Assembly: GCA_000620205.1 (NCBI GenBank) | Contig: JHVP01000006.1 | Span: 1-64,000 of the forward strand | DNA: 64,000 nucleotides | Source: Geodermatophilaceae bacterium URHA0031 | Lineage (GTDB): Bacteria > Actinomycetota > Actinomycetes > Mycobacteriales > Geodermatophilaceae | Direction of reading: 5' to 3' | Shown here: piece after piece, positions 26,333 to 35,408 of the stretch | How positions within the stretch are numbered: position 1 is the first letter of the stretch | Layout: the number at the start of each line of letters is the position of its first letter | The notes under the pieces: generated by a model | Told to the model about the DNA's origin: nothing | The model's database searches: none | Seen by the model: only the letters and a program-made list of their open reading frames with translations | Translations under genes and position numbers: made by a program

Positions 26333-26932
26333 ATGCCTGCCCGGTCCCGACGTGAGAACGGTGAGCCGCTGGTCGTCCGGGCGGCGCTCGAGCGGGAGCA
26401 GCACGTCAGCCAGGTGACCAGCTACGGCTACCTCGCCCGGCGCGGCCCCAAGCGGCACGTCACGGTCACCCCGCGCCCGCTGCGGTACTGGCAGTACGAC
26501 CCGGCGCGCCCCTGGGTGGTGGCGGTGACCGTGCTCGCCGTCGTGGTCTGGCTGGCGTTCCTGGGCTGGCGCGACGGCGGGACCGCCGTCGCCGACGAGG
26601 TGCCCCTCGCGATCGGGCTGGCGGTCGTCGTCCTGGTCGGCGCGACCGGGCGGTTCACCATCGGCGACCACGCCGTCTCCACCGACATCGCCGGGCTGCG
26701 TCAGGTGTCGTCCTTCGGCGTCGTCCCGCTCGTGCTGGTGTCCGAGGTGGTCGAGGGCCGTGCCCCGCAGGGCTGGCCGGCGCCGAAGGGGCGCGGTGGC
26801 TGGTGGCCCGGGCGCCGCCGGGTCAGCGTGCGGCACCTGGACGCCGACGGGCTCACCGAGAAGGCCTTCACCGTCTGGGTGCGCGACCCGGCCGCCGTGG
26901 CCGACGCCCTCGGCCGGCCGCTGCCCCGCTAG
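26333..26932 (+). CDS. Two-helix membrane protein of unknown function
   Basis: A 199-residue protein starting at ATG 26333. A basic N-terminus is followed by two membrane segments (WVVAVTVLAVVVWLAFLGW and VPLAIGLAVVVLVGATG), then a cytoplasmic beta-rich domain (RFTIGDHAVSTDIAGLRQV ... VRHLDADGLTEKAFTVWVRDP). The layout resembles small PH-like or DUF3093-type actinobacterial proteins, but I cannot assign it. It ends with TAG at 26930-26932, overlapping the stop of the convergent response regulator. Confidence 0.7.
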   Translation: MPARSRRENGEPLVVRAALEREQHVSQVTSYGYLARRGPKRHVTVTPRPLRYWQYDPARPWVVAVTVLAVVVWLAFLGWRDGGTAVADEVPLAIGLAVVVLVGATGRFTIGDHAVSTDIAGLRQVSSFGVVPLVLVSEVVEGRAPQGWPAPKGRGGWWPGRRRVSVRHLDADGLTEKAFTVWVRDPAAVADALGRPLPR

Positions 26933-27588
26933 TCCTCCCCCAGCCCCGGGGTCAGCAGCCGGGCGCGGGTGGCCCGGCGGACGGCGTCCAGCCGGGACGT
27001 CGACCCCAGCTTGGTGTTGATGTTGCTCAGGTGCCGCTTCACGGTGCCCTCGCTGATCCGCAGCTCGCTCGCGATGGCCTGGTTCGACCGCGCCCGGGAG
27101 ACCAGCGTGAGCACCTCGAGCTCGCGGGCCGACAACACCGAGGCACCCGGGGCCGCCAGCCCGGCCAGCCCGCCGCGGGAGACCGACAGGGTCACCATGT
27201 CCGGGGCAGCCTCGGTGCTGGCCCGGATCGCCGAGACCAGCTCGTGGTGCCCGATCGTCTTGATCAGGTAGGCCGATGCGCCACGCAGCAGCAGCTGACG
27301 GGCCAGCGTCGTGTTCTCGTGCATGGTCAGCACCACGATCCGCGTCGACGGCGAGGCGCTGCGGATCTCCACCAGCGAGGTGAGCACCGACTGCCCGGGC
27401 ATCTCGACGTCGAGCAGGACGACGTCGGGGCGGTGCTCGCGGGTCAGCCGGACGGCGTCCTCCCCGTCGGCGCCCTCGGCGACCACCTCGATGCCCTCGT
27501 GCACCGCGAGCAGGGCGCCCAGACTCTCCCGGAACAGCCGGTGGTCGTCGACGAGGACCACCCGCACTGTCGGCGGCGTGCCGGTCAT
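26929..27588 (-). CDS. NarL/FixJ-family response regulator
   Basis: A 219-residue regulator with phosphoacceptor D60 (VLLDVEMPG), the Thr-containing VVLTMHENT, and Lys in LIKTIGH. The LuxR-type helix-turn-helix is at about 155-215 (LSARELEVLTLVSRARSNQAIASELRISEGTVKRHLSNI, read in parts). ATG 27588 overlaps the kinase stop by four bases. It differs from the two cassette regulators (16422-17036, 38990-39598) and is not next to a transporter, so its regulon is unknown. Confidence 0.92.
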   Translation of the reverse strand: MTGTPPTVRVVLVDDHRLFRESLGALLAVHEGIEVVAEGADGEDAVRLTREHRPDVVLLDVEMPGQSVLTSLVEIRSASPSTRIVVLTMHENTTLARQLLLRGASAYLIKTIGHHELVSAIRASTEAAPDMVTLSVSRGGLAGLAAPGASVLSARELEVLTLVSRARSNQAIASELRISEGTVKRHLSNINTKLGSTSRLDAVRRATRARLLTPGLGED

Positions 27589-28616
27589 GCCGCCACCGGC
27601 AGCGGCACGGTCAGCGCCAGCCGCACCCCGCCCGGCCCGGCCTGCAGCAGCACGCTCCCGCCCAGCCCCTCCGCGCGCTCCCGCATCGACGCGAGTCCGA
27701 CGGTGCGGCTGGCGTCGACCGCGGACGGGTCGAACCCCGAGCCGTCGTCGGCCACGGTCGCCCGCAGCCGGCCCTCGCCGACCTCGACGTGCACGTCGAG
27801 CCGGGTGGCGTCGGCGGCGTGCAGCAACGAGTTGCGGACCGCTTCCCGGATGATCAGGTAGCTCTCCTCCTTCACGTGGGCGGGCAGCGGCTGCGCGTGC
27901 TCGCCGGCGTCGGTGAACGTGACCTCGCGGCCGGCCGGGACGGCGAAGTCCAGGTACTCCTGCAGTGCCTGACCCAGGCTGCGCGGCCCGACCACGTCGC
28001 GCAGCCGGGTGGCCATGCCGCGCACCTCGTCGAGGGTGTCCAGCAGCACCTGCCGGGTGGTGCGCAGCCGGCCGGCGTCGGGGGTCTGGCCGGTGGCCAG
28101 CAGGTGCAGCGCCAGGTCGACGCCCTGCACCGCGGCGCCGATGCCGTGGCTGGTGGAGTCGTGCAGGTCGCGGGCCACCCGCCGGCGCTCGTCCCGGTTG
28201 GCGTCGCTGAGCCGGGCCAGCAGGACGTCGACGTAGGACACCGCCGCCGGCAGCACGAGGGTGTCGATGACCTCGTGCAGCACGATGGCGACCCGCTCGG
28301 CGGGCAGCTCCGGGTGGGCGGCGGCCAGCGGCGGCAACGCCTCGCGGAACAGCAGGCCGGCTGCGCGCAGGGACTCGGCCGGGTGCACGCCGGTGCGCGC
28401 CCGGGTCCCCCCGACGTCCGGGCCGGCCGGGGTGGTGGGCGGCGGCATCCCCCGCAGCCGGGCGTGCGCCACCCGGAGGACGGCGGCCGCCCGCTCCCCG
28501 AGCTCGGCCCGGACGGCGCCGTCGGCGGCGAGCCGGGGGGCGACCTCGGCGACCCGCGCCACGAACGCCGCGACCACGGCGGCGTCGACCACGGCGTCCG
28601 GGTCGTCGGCAGTCAT
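27585..28616 (-). CDS. Cytoplasmic sensor histidine kinase (HisKA_3 type)
   Basis: A 343-residue kinase with no membrane segment. The N-terminal 130 residues are helical and probably sensory but unrecognised. H152 in RVARDLHDSTSHGIG is the phosphoacceptor of the HisKA_3 domain. The HATPase_c domain contains YLIIREAVRNSLLHA, VADDGSGFD and GLASMRERAEGLGG. The start is set at ATG 28616; the frame is open to 28646. It is coupled to the response regulator by a 4-base overlap. A soluble sensor suggests an internal signal. Confidence 0.88.
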   Translation of the reverse strand: MTADDPDAVVDAAVVAAFVARVAEVAPRLAADGAVRAELGERAAAVLRVAHARLRGMPPPTTPAGPDVGGTRARTGVHPAESLRAAGLLFREALPPLAAAHPELPAERVAIVLHEVIDTLVLPAAVSYVDVLLARLSDANRDERRRVARDLHDSTSHGIGAAVQGVDLALHLLATGQTPDAGRLRTTRQVLLDTLDEVRGMATRLRDVVGPRSLGQALQEYLDFAVPAGREVTFTDAGEHAQPLPAHVKEESYLIIREAVRNSLLHAADATRLDVHVEVGEGRLRATVADDGSGFDPSAVDASRTVGLASMRERAEGLGGSVLLQAGPGGVRLALTVPLPVAA

Positions 28617-28712
28617 CCCGGCACGCCGGGCAGCACCGCAGCGCACGTCCGCATGCGCGCACGATAAGGGGGACGCCGGCGTGCTGTTGCCCCGGCGGGC
28701 CGCGGTGCCCGG

Positions 28713-29051
28713 TCAGGCGGTGGCGCGGACGGCGCCGTCGGGGCCGGCGAGCAGGACCGGCGCCGAGGGCGTCAGGTCGTGCACGGCGGCCAGCCCGGCC
28801 GGCTCCACCGACCCGGCGCTGCTCACCACCGCGGCGGCCTCCAGGCCCTGCACCCCGCTGGACACCGCAGCCGCGACAGCGGCCTGCAGCGCCGAGAGCT
28901 GCAGCGACGCGAGGGAGACCGTCGCCGCCAGGTAGGTGCGGCCGTCGGTGTCCCGCACCGCGGCGCCCTCGGCCGCGCCGGTCCGGCCGCGGGCCGAGCG
29001 GGCCAGGGTGATCAGCTTCGCGTCCTCGGGGTCCAGCTCTGCGGCGGTCAC
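28713..29051 (-). CDS. Cytidine-deaminase-like protein lacking catalytic motifs
   Basis: A 112-residue protein with the general size and strand-helix pattern of bacterial cytidine deaminase (LITLARSARGR ... GRTYLAATVSLASLQLSALQAAV). The family position between era and the CBS hemolysin-like gene is the same as the mycobacterial cytidine-deaminase-like gene. But the H/C-A-E motif and the PCxxC zinc motif are absent: there is no Cys and the expected catalytic Glu is not in place. It is probably a non-catalytic member. Confidence 0.7.
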   Translation of the reverse strand: MTAAELDPEDAKLITLARSARGRTGAAEGAAVRDTDGRTYLAATVSLASLQLSALQAAVAAAVSSGVQGLEAAAVVSSAGSVEPAGLAAVHDLTPSAPVLLAGPDGAVRATA

Positions 29052-29057
29052 GAGGGG

Positions 29058-30404
29058 TCAGCCTTCCACGGCGGCGTGCTCACGCTCCTGGGCGGGCTGC
29101 TCGGCGGCGGCCTCGTCGTCGGTGCCCGCCTCGGGCACCCGGCAGACCAGGATCGTGTCGATCTGGTTGCGCCGGCCGCCGGTGCTCTCGGCGACCAGCC
29201 GGAGCCCGCCGACCACGGCCTCGGACCCCTCGATCGGCACCACGCCCAGCTCGCGGGCGAGCAGCCCGCCGACGGTCTCGACGCCGTCGTCCTCGGGCAG
29301 CTCGACCTTGAACAGGTCGGCGAGGTCCTCGACCGGCAGCCGAGCGGTGATCCGCACCGACCCGTCGGGCAGCTCCTCGACCGGGGGCCGCTGCACGGCG
29401 TCGTGCTCGTCGTCGATCTCGCCGACGATCTCCTCGAGGATGTCCTCGATCGTCACCAGGCCGGCGAAGCCGCCGTACTCGTCGACGACGACGGCCATGT
29501 GGGTGCGGGAGGCCTGCATCTCGCGGAGCAGCTCGTCGACCGGCTTGGACTCCGGCACGAACGTCGCCGGGCGCATCAGGTCCTCGACCCGGGGCTCGCC
29601 GGCCCGGGAGTCCGAGGACCCCTGCGAGCGCCGCACCAGGTCCTTCATGAAGACCACGCCGATGATGTCGTCGACGTTCTCGCCGATCACCGGCAGCCGG
29701 CTGAACCCGCTGCGCAGGCACAGCGCCAGCGCCTGGCGCAGCGACTTGCCGCGCTCGATCCACACCACGTCGGGCCGGGGGACCATGACCTCGCGGGCGA
29801 TGGTGTCACCGAGCTCGAAGACGCCGTGGATCATGTTGCGCTCGCCGGCCTCGACGACGCCGCGCTCCTCGGCCATGTCGACCAGCTCACGCAGCTCGAC
29901 CTCGCTGCTGAACGGACCGTCGCGGTAGCCGCGGCCGGGGGTGATGGCGTTGCCGACCAGGATGAGCAGCGTCGCGATCGGCCCGAGCACGCGGCCCAGC
30001 AGCCGGATCAGCGGCGCCGCCGCCATCGCCACCGCGTAGGCGTGCTGCCGCCCCACGGTGCGGGGGCCGACGCCGATCAGCACGTAGCTGACCACCGTCA
30101 TCACCGCGATCGCGGTGAGCGAGGCGACGGCCAACCCGTCGACGAGGCGGTAGACGACCAGCGCGACCAGCACGGTCGCCGCGGTCTCGCAGGCGATCCG
30201 GAGCAGCAGCAGCAGCGCGACGTGCCGCGCCCGCTCCTCCATCACCACCGACAGCGCCCCGGCGCGCTTGGCCCCGTCGCGGCGGAGCTCGTCGACGCGC
30301 GCCTTGGACAGCCGCTGCAGCGCGGCGTCGAGCGCGGCGAAGACACCGGCGACCAGCACCAGGGCGACGGCGATCACCAGCAGGACGATCGCGGTCGCGC
30401 TCAT
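29058..30404 (-). CDS. HlyC/CorC-family transporter (DUF21-CBS)
   Basis: A 448-residue membrane protein. The DUF21 (CNNM) domain has three or four membrane segments over residues 1-160, then two CBS domains (about 205-330: [14 protein letters not shown], and [36 protein letters not shown], read in parts), then a CorC_HlyC domain ([17 protein letters not shown]). Family members affect magnesium or cobalt efflux. The ATG overlaps the ybeY stop by four bases. The ybeY-corC order is widespread in bacteria. Confidence 0.93.
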   Translation of the reverse strand: MSATAIVLLVIAVALVLVAGVFAALDAALQRLSKARVDELRRDGAKRAGALSVVMEERARHVALLLLLRIACETAATVLVALVVYRLVDGLAVASLTAIAVMTVVSYVLIGVGPRTVGRQHAYAVAMAAAPLIRLLGRVLGPIATLLILVGNAITPGRGYRDGPFSSEVELRELVDMAEERGVVEAGERNMIHGVFELGDTIAREVMVPRPDVVWIERGKSLRQALALCLRSGFSRLPVIGENVDDIIGVVFMKDLVRRSQGSSDSRAGEPRVEDLMRPATFVPESKPVDELLREMQASRTHMAVVVDEYGGFAGLVTIEDILEEIVGEIDDEHDAVQRPPVEELPDGSVRITARLPVEDLADLFKVELPEDDGVETVGGLLARELGVVPIEGSEAVVGGLRLVAESTGGRRNQIDTILVCRVPEAGTDDEAAAEQPAQEREHAAVEG

Positions 30405-30928
30405 CGCGTCCCCGGCTCCACCGGTTCACCGGCCGCCGGCCCGCTGGTCACCGGCTCGCCGGTGACCGCCTCCCGAGGCGTGGAGCGGAAGCCCTCGAGC
30501 AGCCTGGACTGCAGGCCGAACATCTCCTTCTCCTCGTCGGGCTCCATGTGGTCGTAACCGAGCAGGTGGAGCACGCCGTGGGTGGCGAGCAGGAGCAGCT
30601 CGTCGGCCATCGAGTGGCCGGCAGCACGGGCCTGGCGGACCGCGACGGCCGGGCAGAGCACCACGTCACCGAGCAGCGCCGGACCGGGGTCCGGGTCGTC
30701 GGGCCGGGCGGTGTCCAGCTCGTCCATCGGGAAGGCGAGCACGTCGGTCGGGCCCTTCTCGCCCATCCACCGCTCGTGCAGGCTGGCCATGTAGTCGACG
30801 TCGACGCACAGCACCGACAGCTCGGCCAGCGGGCTGACGTCCAGGGAGTCCAGCACGTACCGGCAGACACCGGCCAGCGCCTGCTCGTCGACGGCGATCT
30901 CGGACTCGTTGGCGACCTCGACGGGCAC
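30401..30928 (-). CDS. ybeY: Endoribonuclease YbeY
   Basis: A 175-residue metal-dependent ribonuclease that matures the 3' end of 16S rRNA. The zinc site is the conserved [11 protein letters not shown] (HxxxHxxxxxH). The N-terminal part includes [19 protein letters not shown] and [12 protein letters not shown]. The last 25 residues are a Pro/Gly/Glu-rich tail. Start GTG 30928, five bases after the phoH stop. It sits in the phoH-ybeY-corC operon. Confidence 0.95.
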   Translation of the reverse strand: MPVEVANESEIAVDEQALAGVCRYVLDSLDVSPLAELSVLCVDVDYMASLHERWMGEKGPTDVLAFPMDELDTARPDDPDPGPALLGDVVLCPAVAVRQARAAGHSMADELLLLATHGVLHLLGYDHMEPDEEKEMFGLQSRLLEGFRSTPREAVTGEPVTSGPAAGEPVEPGTR

Positions 30929-30933
30929 GCCGC

Positions 30934-32067
30934 TCAGCTCCCCTGCTGCCGGGTGGTCCGGGTGGCCCGGGTGGCCCGCGCCGGGCCGGTGGTGGCGGGC
31001 TGCCGGGTGGCGTCGAAGCGCTCGTAGGCGTCGACGATGTCCCCGACGAGCCGGTGCCGGACGACGTCGGTGCTGGTCAGCGTGCTGAAGTGCACGTCGT
31101 CGATGCCGTCGAGGATCTCCCGCACGATCCGCAGCCCGCTCTGCGCACCACCGGGCAGGTCGACCTGGGTGATGTCGCCGGTGACGACCATCTTCGAGCC
31201 GAAGCCGAGCCGGGTGAGGAACATCTTCATCTGCTCGGCGGTGGTGTTCTGCGCCTCGTCCAGGATGACGAACGCGTCGTTGAGGGTGCGGCCGCGCATG
31301 TAGGCCAGCGGCGCGACCTCGATGGTGCCCGCCGCCATCAGCCGCGGGATCGACTCGGGGTCGACCATGTCGTGCAGCGCGTCGTACAGCGGCCGCAGGT
31401 ACGGGTCGATCTTGTCCGACAGCGAGCCGGGCAGGAAGCCCAGCCGCTCGCCGGCCTCGACCGCCGGCCGGGTGAGGATGATCCGGTTGACCTGCTTGGT
31501 CTGCAGCGCCTGCACGGCCTTGGCCATCGCCAGGTAGGTCTTGCCGGTGCCGGCCGGACCGATGCCGAACACGACGCTGTTGTGGTCGATCGCGTCGACG
31601 TAGCGCTTCTGGTTCAGCGTCTTGGGCCGGATGGTGCGGCCACGCCGGCTGATGATGTCCAGGCTGAGGACGTCGGCCGGGCGCTCGGCGCCGCCGGCCC
31701 GGAGCATGGCGACCACGCGGCGCACCGAGTCCGGGCGCAGCGCCTGGCCGGTGGCCAGCAGGGCGATCAGCTCGTCGAAGACCCGGACGGCGAAGGCGTT
31801 GTCGGCCGGCTGACCGGTGATCGAGATCTCGTTGCCGCGGACGTGCACGTCGGCGGCGAGCTCGCTCTCGACCAGCCGGAGCAGCTCGTCGGCGTGACCC
31901 AGGAGTGCGACCATGGAGATGCTGTCGGGGACGGTGAGGGAGGTGCGGACGGCGGCCGATGCGACCTGCGCGTCCGGGACGCCGGCTCCCGCTGCGCGCG
32001 CGGAGAGCTCACGTTGGGTGGCCGCCCCGGGGGCGGCGGGTACGGCGTCTGGTGCGGTGTCGGGCAA
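30934..32067 (-). CDS. phoH: PhoH-family ATPase
   Basis: A 377-residue PhoH1/YbeZ-type protein that cooperates with YbeY in RNA metabolism. Walker A is [15 protein letters not shown], Walker B is [12 protein letters not shown], and the family motif [17 protein letters not shown] and [12 protein letters not shown] are present. A KH-like N-terminal region ([10 protein letters not shown]) precedes the ATPase. The chosen start is TTG 32067, the only start codon before the conserved region other than an internal ATG near residue 52; the true start is uncertain. The C-terminus is Arg/Thr-rich. Confidence 0.93.
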   Translation of the reverse strand: MPDTAPDAVPAAPGAATQRELSARAAGAGVPDAQVASAAVRTSLTVPDSISMVALLGHADELLRLVESELAADVHVRGNEISITGQPADNAFAVRVFDELIALLATGQALRPDSVRRVVAMLRAGGAERPADVLSLDIISRRGRTIRPKTLNQKRYVDAIDHNSVVFGIGPAGTGKTYLAMAKAVQALQTKQVNRIILTRPAVEAGERLGFLPGSLSDKIDPYLRPLYDALHDMVDPESIPRLMAAGTIEVAPLAYMRGRTLNDAFVILDEAQNTTAEQMKMFLTRLGFGSKMVVTGDITQVDLPGGAQSGLRIVREILDGIDDVHFSTLTSTDVVRHRLVGDIVDAYERFDATRQPATTGPARATRATRTTRQQGS

Positions 32068-32159
32068 GTACGCTCGACCCTGCCTTCCTGCGACGGGGCT
32101 GTGACCGGGTCGAGTCTACCCGCGTGGGGCCGCGGTGCGCCCTGGTCGACCGGATGCGG

Positions 32160-33602
32160 TCACCGCAGTGCGGCGTGCCGCTCCCGCTTCACCCGGTACA
32201 TCGCCTCGTCGGCCCGGGAGAGCACCGTGTCCGCCGGCTCGCCGCCGCCGGACAGCGTCACCCCGACGCTGACCCCGACCCTGACCTGGACCGGCCCGGC
32301 CGGATGGCCCGCGATGACGATCGGCGCGCCGACCGCCTCGACGACGCGCTCCGCCAGCGCTGCTGCCGCCTCCCCCGGCACACCCGGGCAGACCACGACG
32401 AACTCGTCCCCGCCCAGCCGGCCCACGGTGTCCCCAGGCCGGAGGACCGTCTGCAGCCGCCGGGCGGTCTCCCGCAGCACGGCGTCACCGGCCGGGTGCC
32501 CGTGGCGGTCGTTGACCGCCTTGAACCCGTCCAGGTCGCAGAACAGCACGGCCAGCGGCACACCGGAGCGGCAGGTCGCGAGGAGCCCGTGCTCGACCCG
32601 GTCCACCACCAGCCCGCGGTTGGGCAGGCCGGTCAGCGGGTCGTGCAGCGCCTCGGACCGCAGCCGCTGCTCCAGCTCCCGCTGCCGGGTCACGTCGGCG
32701 AGCGCCAGCACGGCGCCGAGCAGCACGCCGTCGGTGTCGCGGATCGCCGCGCCGGTCACCGACAGGCGCCGCGCCGAGCCCGTGCCCGGTGCGGCGACGA
32801 TCTCCAGGTCCTGCACCAGCCCCTCCCGCAGCGCCCGCGCCGAGGGCATGTCCTCCGGTCCCAGCGGCGTCAGCCCGTCCGCGGCGAACAGGCTGCCGAA
32901 CGTCCCACCGGACGGCGCGACGGGGTCACCGAGCCGCACGTCGCCGTGCCAGTCGCGACAGACCTGGTTGAACTGCTGCAGCCGGCCGGCGTCGTCCACG
33001 GCGAGCACGCCCACCGGCAGGGCGTCCAGCAGCGCCCGGTCGAACGCGCGGGCGCGTTCCAGCTGACCGGCCAGCTCCTGCGCCCGCCGGGCCTGCCGGT
33101 CGCGCTCCATGAGCGCCGCGACGACGTCGGCGAGGTCGGCGAGCCGTTGCAGATCCGCCGGGCTGAAGGTGTGCGGCTCGGGGTCGAAGGCGCACAGCGT
33201 GCCGATGACGACCCCCTCGACCCGCAGCGGGGCGCTCACGTAGCCGCGAACCCGGCCGTACCGGCCGTCGACCCACGGGTTGGCCGCGAACCGGGGGTCG
33301 GCGCGCAGGTCGGCGCTGGCGAACACGTCCTCGGTCAGCCGCCGGGTCTGCTCGCACAGCGACTCGGCCCGCGGCGAGGGGCCGCCGGGGAAGCCGTGGG
33401 TGGCCAGCTGGCACTGGTCCTCGGTGTCGAGCACGTTGACGGTGGCGCACGGGGCGGCGAGCAGCGCCGCGGTCAGCCGCACGATCGTGTGCAGCTCGGC
33501 CTCGGCGGCCAGCGCGGCCAGGTCGAGGGTCGCGACCACCTCGGCCTGCCGGGCTCGGGCGGCGTCGGTCCCGGCGGCTGCCGGGCGCGTCTGGTCTCTC
33601 AC
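32160..33602 (-). CDS. Diguanylate cyclase with GAF and PAS sensory domains
   Basis: A 480-residue soluble protein. A GAF domain covers about 20-175 (TVNVLDTEDQCQLATHGFPG, VRGYVSAPLRVEGVVIGTLCAFD), a PAS domain about 185-305 (LLDALPVGVLAVDDAGRL), and a GGDEF domain the C-terminal 165 residues. The active-site motif is intact (GRLGGDEFVVV) and an RPGD inhibitory-site motif lies five residues before it, so product inhibition is expected. It should make c-di-GMP in response to a small ligand or redox state. The start is GTG 33602. Single-gene unit, with gaps on both sides. Confidence 0.92.
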   Translation of the reverse strand: MRDQTRPAAAGTDAARARQAEVVATLDLAALAAEAELHTIVRLTAALLAAPCATVNVLDTEDQCQLATHGFPGGPSPRAESLCEQTRRLTEDVFASADLRADPRFAANPWVDGRYGRVRGYVSAPLRVEGVVIGTLCAFDPEPHTFSPADLQRLADLADVVAALMERDRQARRAQELAGQLERARAFDRALLDALPVGVLAVDDAGRLQQFNQVCRDWHGDVRLGDPVAPSGGTFGSLFAADGLTPLGPEDMPSARALREGLVQDLEIVAAPGTGSARRLSVTGAAIRDTDGVLLGAVLALADVTRQRELEQRLRSEALHDPLTGLPNRGLVVDRVEHGLLATCRSGVPLAVLFCDLDGFKAVNDRHGHPAGDAVLRETARRLQTVLRPGDTVGRLGGDEFVVVCPGVPGEAAAALAERVVEAVGAPIVIAGHPAGPVQVRVGVSVGVTLSGGGEPADTVLSRADEAMYRVKRERHAALR

Positions 33603-33672
33603 CCGGTGCCCATCGGCGTGACTCCGCGCCGGGTGGAGGGCGCGGGCCGGGTCCCTCCCCCGGAGGAGGGTG

Positions 33673-34044
33673 TCAGCCGGGCGGCCAGCCCAGCCCGCGG
33701 CCACCGAGCACGTGCAGGTGGACGTGGTGCACGGTCTGACCGGCCTGCGGGCCGGTGTTGGCCACGAGCCGGTAGCCCGGCTCCGCACCGTCGGCGGTGA
33801 CGAGCTCCTCCTGCACCGCGACGGCGTGCGCGGCGGCGACCAGCTCCGCGGCCAGCCCGGGGTCTGCCGCGGCCAGCGCGCCGAGGGTGGCGTGGTGCTG
33901 CTTCGGGACCACCAGCACGTGCGTCGGCGCCTGCGGGTTGATGTCCCGGAAGGCGAGGGTCCGGTCGGTCTCCCGGACGACGTCCGGGGGGATCTCGCCG
34001 GCCACCATGCGGCAGAACAGGCAGTCGCTCGTCGGCTCGCTCAC
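33673..34044 (-). CDS. HIT-family (HINT-like) hydrolase
   Basis: A 123-residue histidine-triad protein with CLFCRMVAGEIP at the N-terminus (CxxC, possible zinc), the helix-strand block RDINPQAPTHVLVVPKQH, and the active-site HVHLHVLGGR. HINT proteins hydrolyse adenosine phosphoramidates or aminoacyl-adenylates. GTG 34044 is the start. Divergent from the permease gene at 34157. Confidence 0.93.
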   Translation of the reverse strand: MSEPTSDCLFCRMVAGEIPPDVVRETDRTLAFRDINPQAPTHVLVVPKQHHATLGALAAADPGLAAELVAAAHAVAVQEELVTADGAEPGYRLVANTGPQAGQTVHHVHLHVLGGRGLGWPPG

Positions 34045-34113
34045 GGTGCCGACCCTAGGCCAGCCGGATACCCGCCGGTGGGTCACGATGGGCTCCCCAC
34101 CCGTCACCCCCCC

Positions 34114-34157
34114 GGAGGTGTCCCGTGTCCGTTCCCCAGCCCCGCGCGAGGACGTAG
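34114..34157 (+). promoter_or_regulatory. Possible coupled ten-codon leader ORF before the permease
   Basis: GGAGG (34114-34118) precedes GTG 34125, which opens a frame MSVPQPRART ending with TAG at 34155-34157. The last base of that stop is the first base of the permease GTG, so translation of the leader could feed the permease start. The arrangement is seen; translation is not shown. Confidence 0.35.
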
Positions 34158-35293
34158 TGAGCGAGCGTTCCGCCGTCCGGTCGGGCGGCTCCGTGCGAGT
34201 GCAGGACCCCTTCTCGACGGCCGAGCGGCCGACCCGGCCGCCGACCCGGCGCACCGCCGCGGCCGGCACGCTGCTGGCCCTCGTCATCGCCGTCGCCGCC
34301 CTGCTCTGGGCGAAGTGGCTGCCCTACGAGGCCAAGGTCGCCAGCCTCAGCGACACCCACGCCTGGCCGGGCGGCAACATCCTCACCGTCGGCGACGTCT
34401 CCCCCGGCGACGCACCCAGCTGGCACGCCGCCACCACCTTCTTCAGCACCTACGTCCAGGCGATCTGGAAGGCGTTGGTCGCCGCGCTGCTGATCAGCGC
34501 CGCCGTCCAGGCGTTCGTGCCCCGCGCCTGGCTGCTCCGGCTGCTCAACCGCCCCGGCCGGCTGCGCTCCGCCGCCGTCGGCGGGCTGGTCAGCACCCCG
34601 TCGATGATGTGCACCTGCTGCACCGCCCCGGTCGCCGCCACGCTCCGCCGCGACGGCGTCAGCCCGGCCGCCGCGCTCGCCTACTGGCTGGGCAACCCGC
34701 TGCTCAACCCGGCGGTCATCGTGTTCCTCGCCCTCGTCGCGCCCTGGGAGTGGACGGTCACCCGGGTCGCCGTCGGCGTGCTCGTGGTGGTCGGCGGCAG
34801 CGCGCTGGTCGCCCGGTTCGCCGCGCCCCGCGACTTCCCGGTCGAGCAGGTCACCGGCGCGGTCGCGACCCCGCCTGCCGACTGGTTCGGCACCGCGCCG
34901 GAGCGCTTCGCCCGCACCCTCGGCCGGCTGCTGGTCACGCTGGTGCCCGAGTACCTGGTCGTGGTGCTGCTGGTCGGGGGCCTCCGCGGCTGGCTGTTCC
35001 CGCTCGGCGGCGACACCCTGCACACCGGCGTGCTGGTCGTGCTCGTGGCGGCGGTCGTCGGCACGCTGCTGGTGATCCCGACCGGTGGGGAGATCCCCGT
35101 CCTGCAGGGGCTGGCGCTGGCCGGGATGTCGCTGGGCGGCATCGGGGCGCTGCTGCTCACCCTGCCGGCGGTGAGCATCCCGGGCATGGCGATGGTCGGG
35201 CGCACGTTCGGTTGGCGAGCCACCTGGGCGACCGCGGGCGTCGCCGCCGCCGGCGGCCTCGTCGCGGCGGTGGTGTTGACCGCGATCGGGTGA
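34157..35293 (+). CDS. ArsP/YraQ-like permease
   Basis: A 378-residue membrane protein with about nine hydrophobic segments in two halves. The second segment region carries STPSMMCTCCTAPVAATLRR, a Cys-rich loop at the place where ArsP-type (DUF318) permeases bind trivalent arsenicals or metals, and the second half has the matching VIPTGGEIPVLQGLALAGMS. The start is GTG 34157, with GAGGA just upstream. A ten-codon upstream frame overlaps the start. The substrate cannot be stated from sequence. Confidence 0.82.
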   Translation: MSERSAVRSGGSVRVQDPFSTAERPTRPPTRRTAAAGTLLALVIAVAALLWAKWLPYEAKVASLSDTHAWPGGNILTVGDVSPGDAPSWHAATTFFSTYVQAIWKALVAALLISAAVQAFVPRAWLLRLLNRPGRLRSAAVGGLVSTPSMMCTCCTAPVAATLRRDGVSPAAALAYWLGNPLLNPAVIVFLALVAPWEWTVTRVAVGVLVVVGGSALVARFAAPRDFPVEQVTGAVATPPADWFGTAPERFARTLGRLLVTLVPEYLVVVLLVGGLRGWLFPLGGDTLHTGVLVVLVAAVVGTLLVIPTGGEIPVLQGLALAGMSLGGIGALLLTLPAVSIPGMAMVGRTFGWRATWATAGVAAAGGLVAAVVLTAIG

Positions 35294-35384
35294 GTGTCCT
35301 GTCGTGAGGAGTGGGGCCGGGAGGGTCCCGCGAGCGAGCGACGAAGCGGCTCAGCCGAACGGGGGCACGGCACCTGGCCGCGGT

Positions 35385-35402
35385 GCGATCCGTGAGGATC
35401 GC
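35385..35402. terminator. Short hairpin between convergent permease and rsmE
   Basis: GCGATCC (35385-35391) pairs with GGATCGC (35396-35402) around a four-base loop. It lies seven bases from the rsmE stop and 92 bases from the permease stop. No U tract on either side, so this is a weak terminator call. Confidence 0.4.
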
Positions 35403-35408
35403 GGTGTG

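Noticed and set aside
32240-32460. An inactive GGDEF domain
   Set aside because: The active-site motif is intact GGDEF with an RxxD inhibitory site, so enzyme activity is expected.
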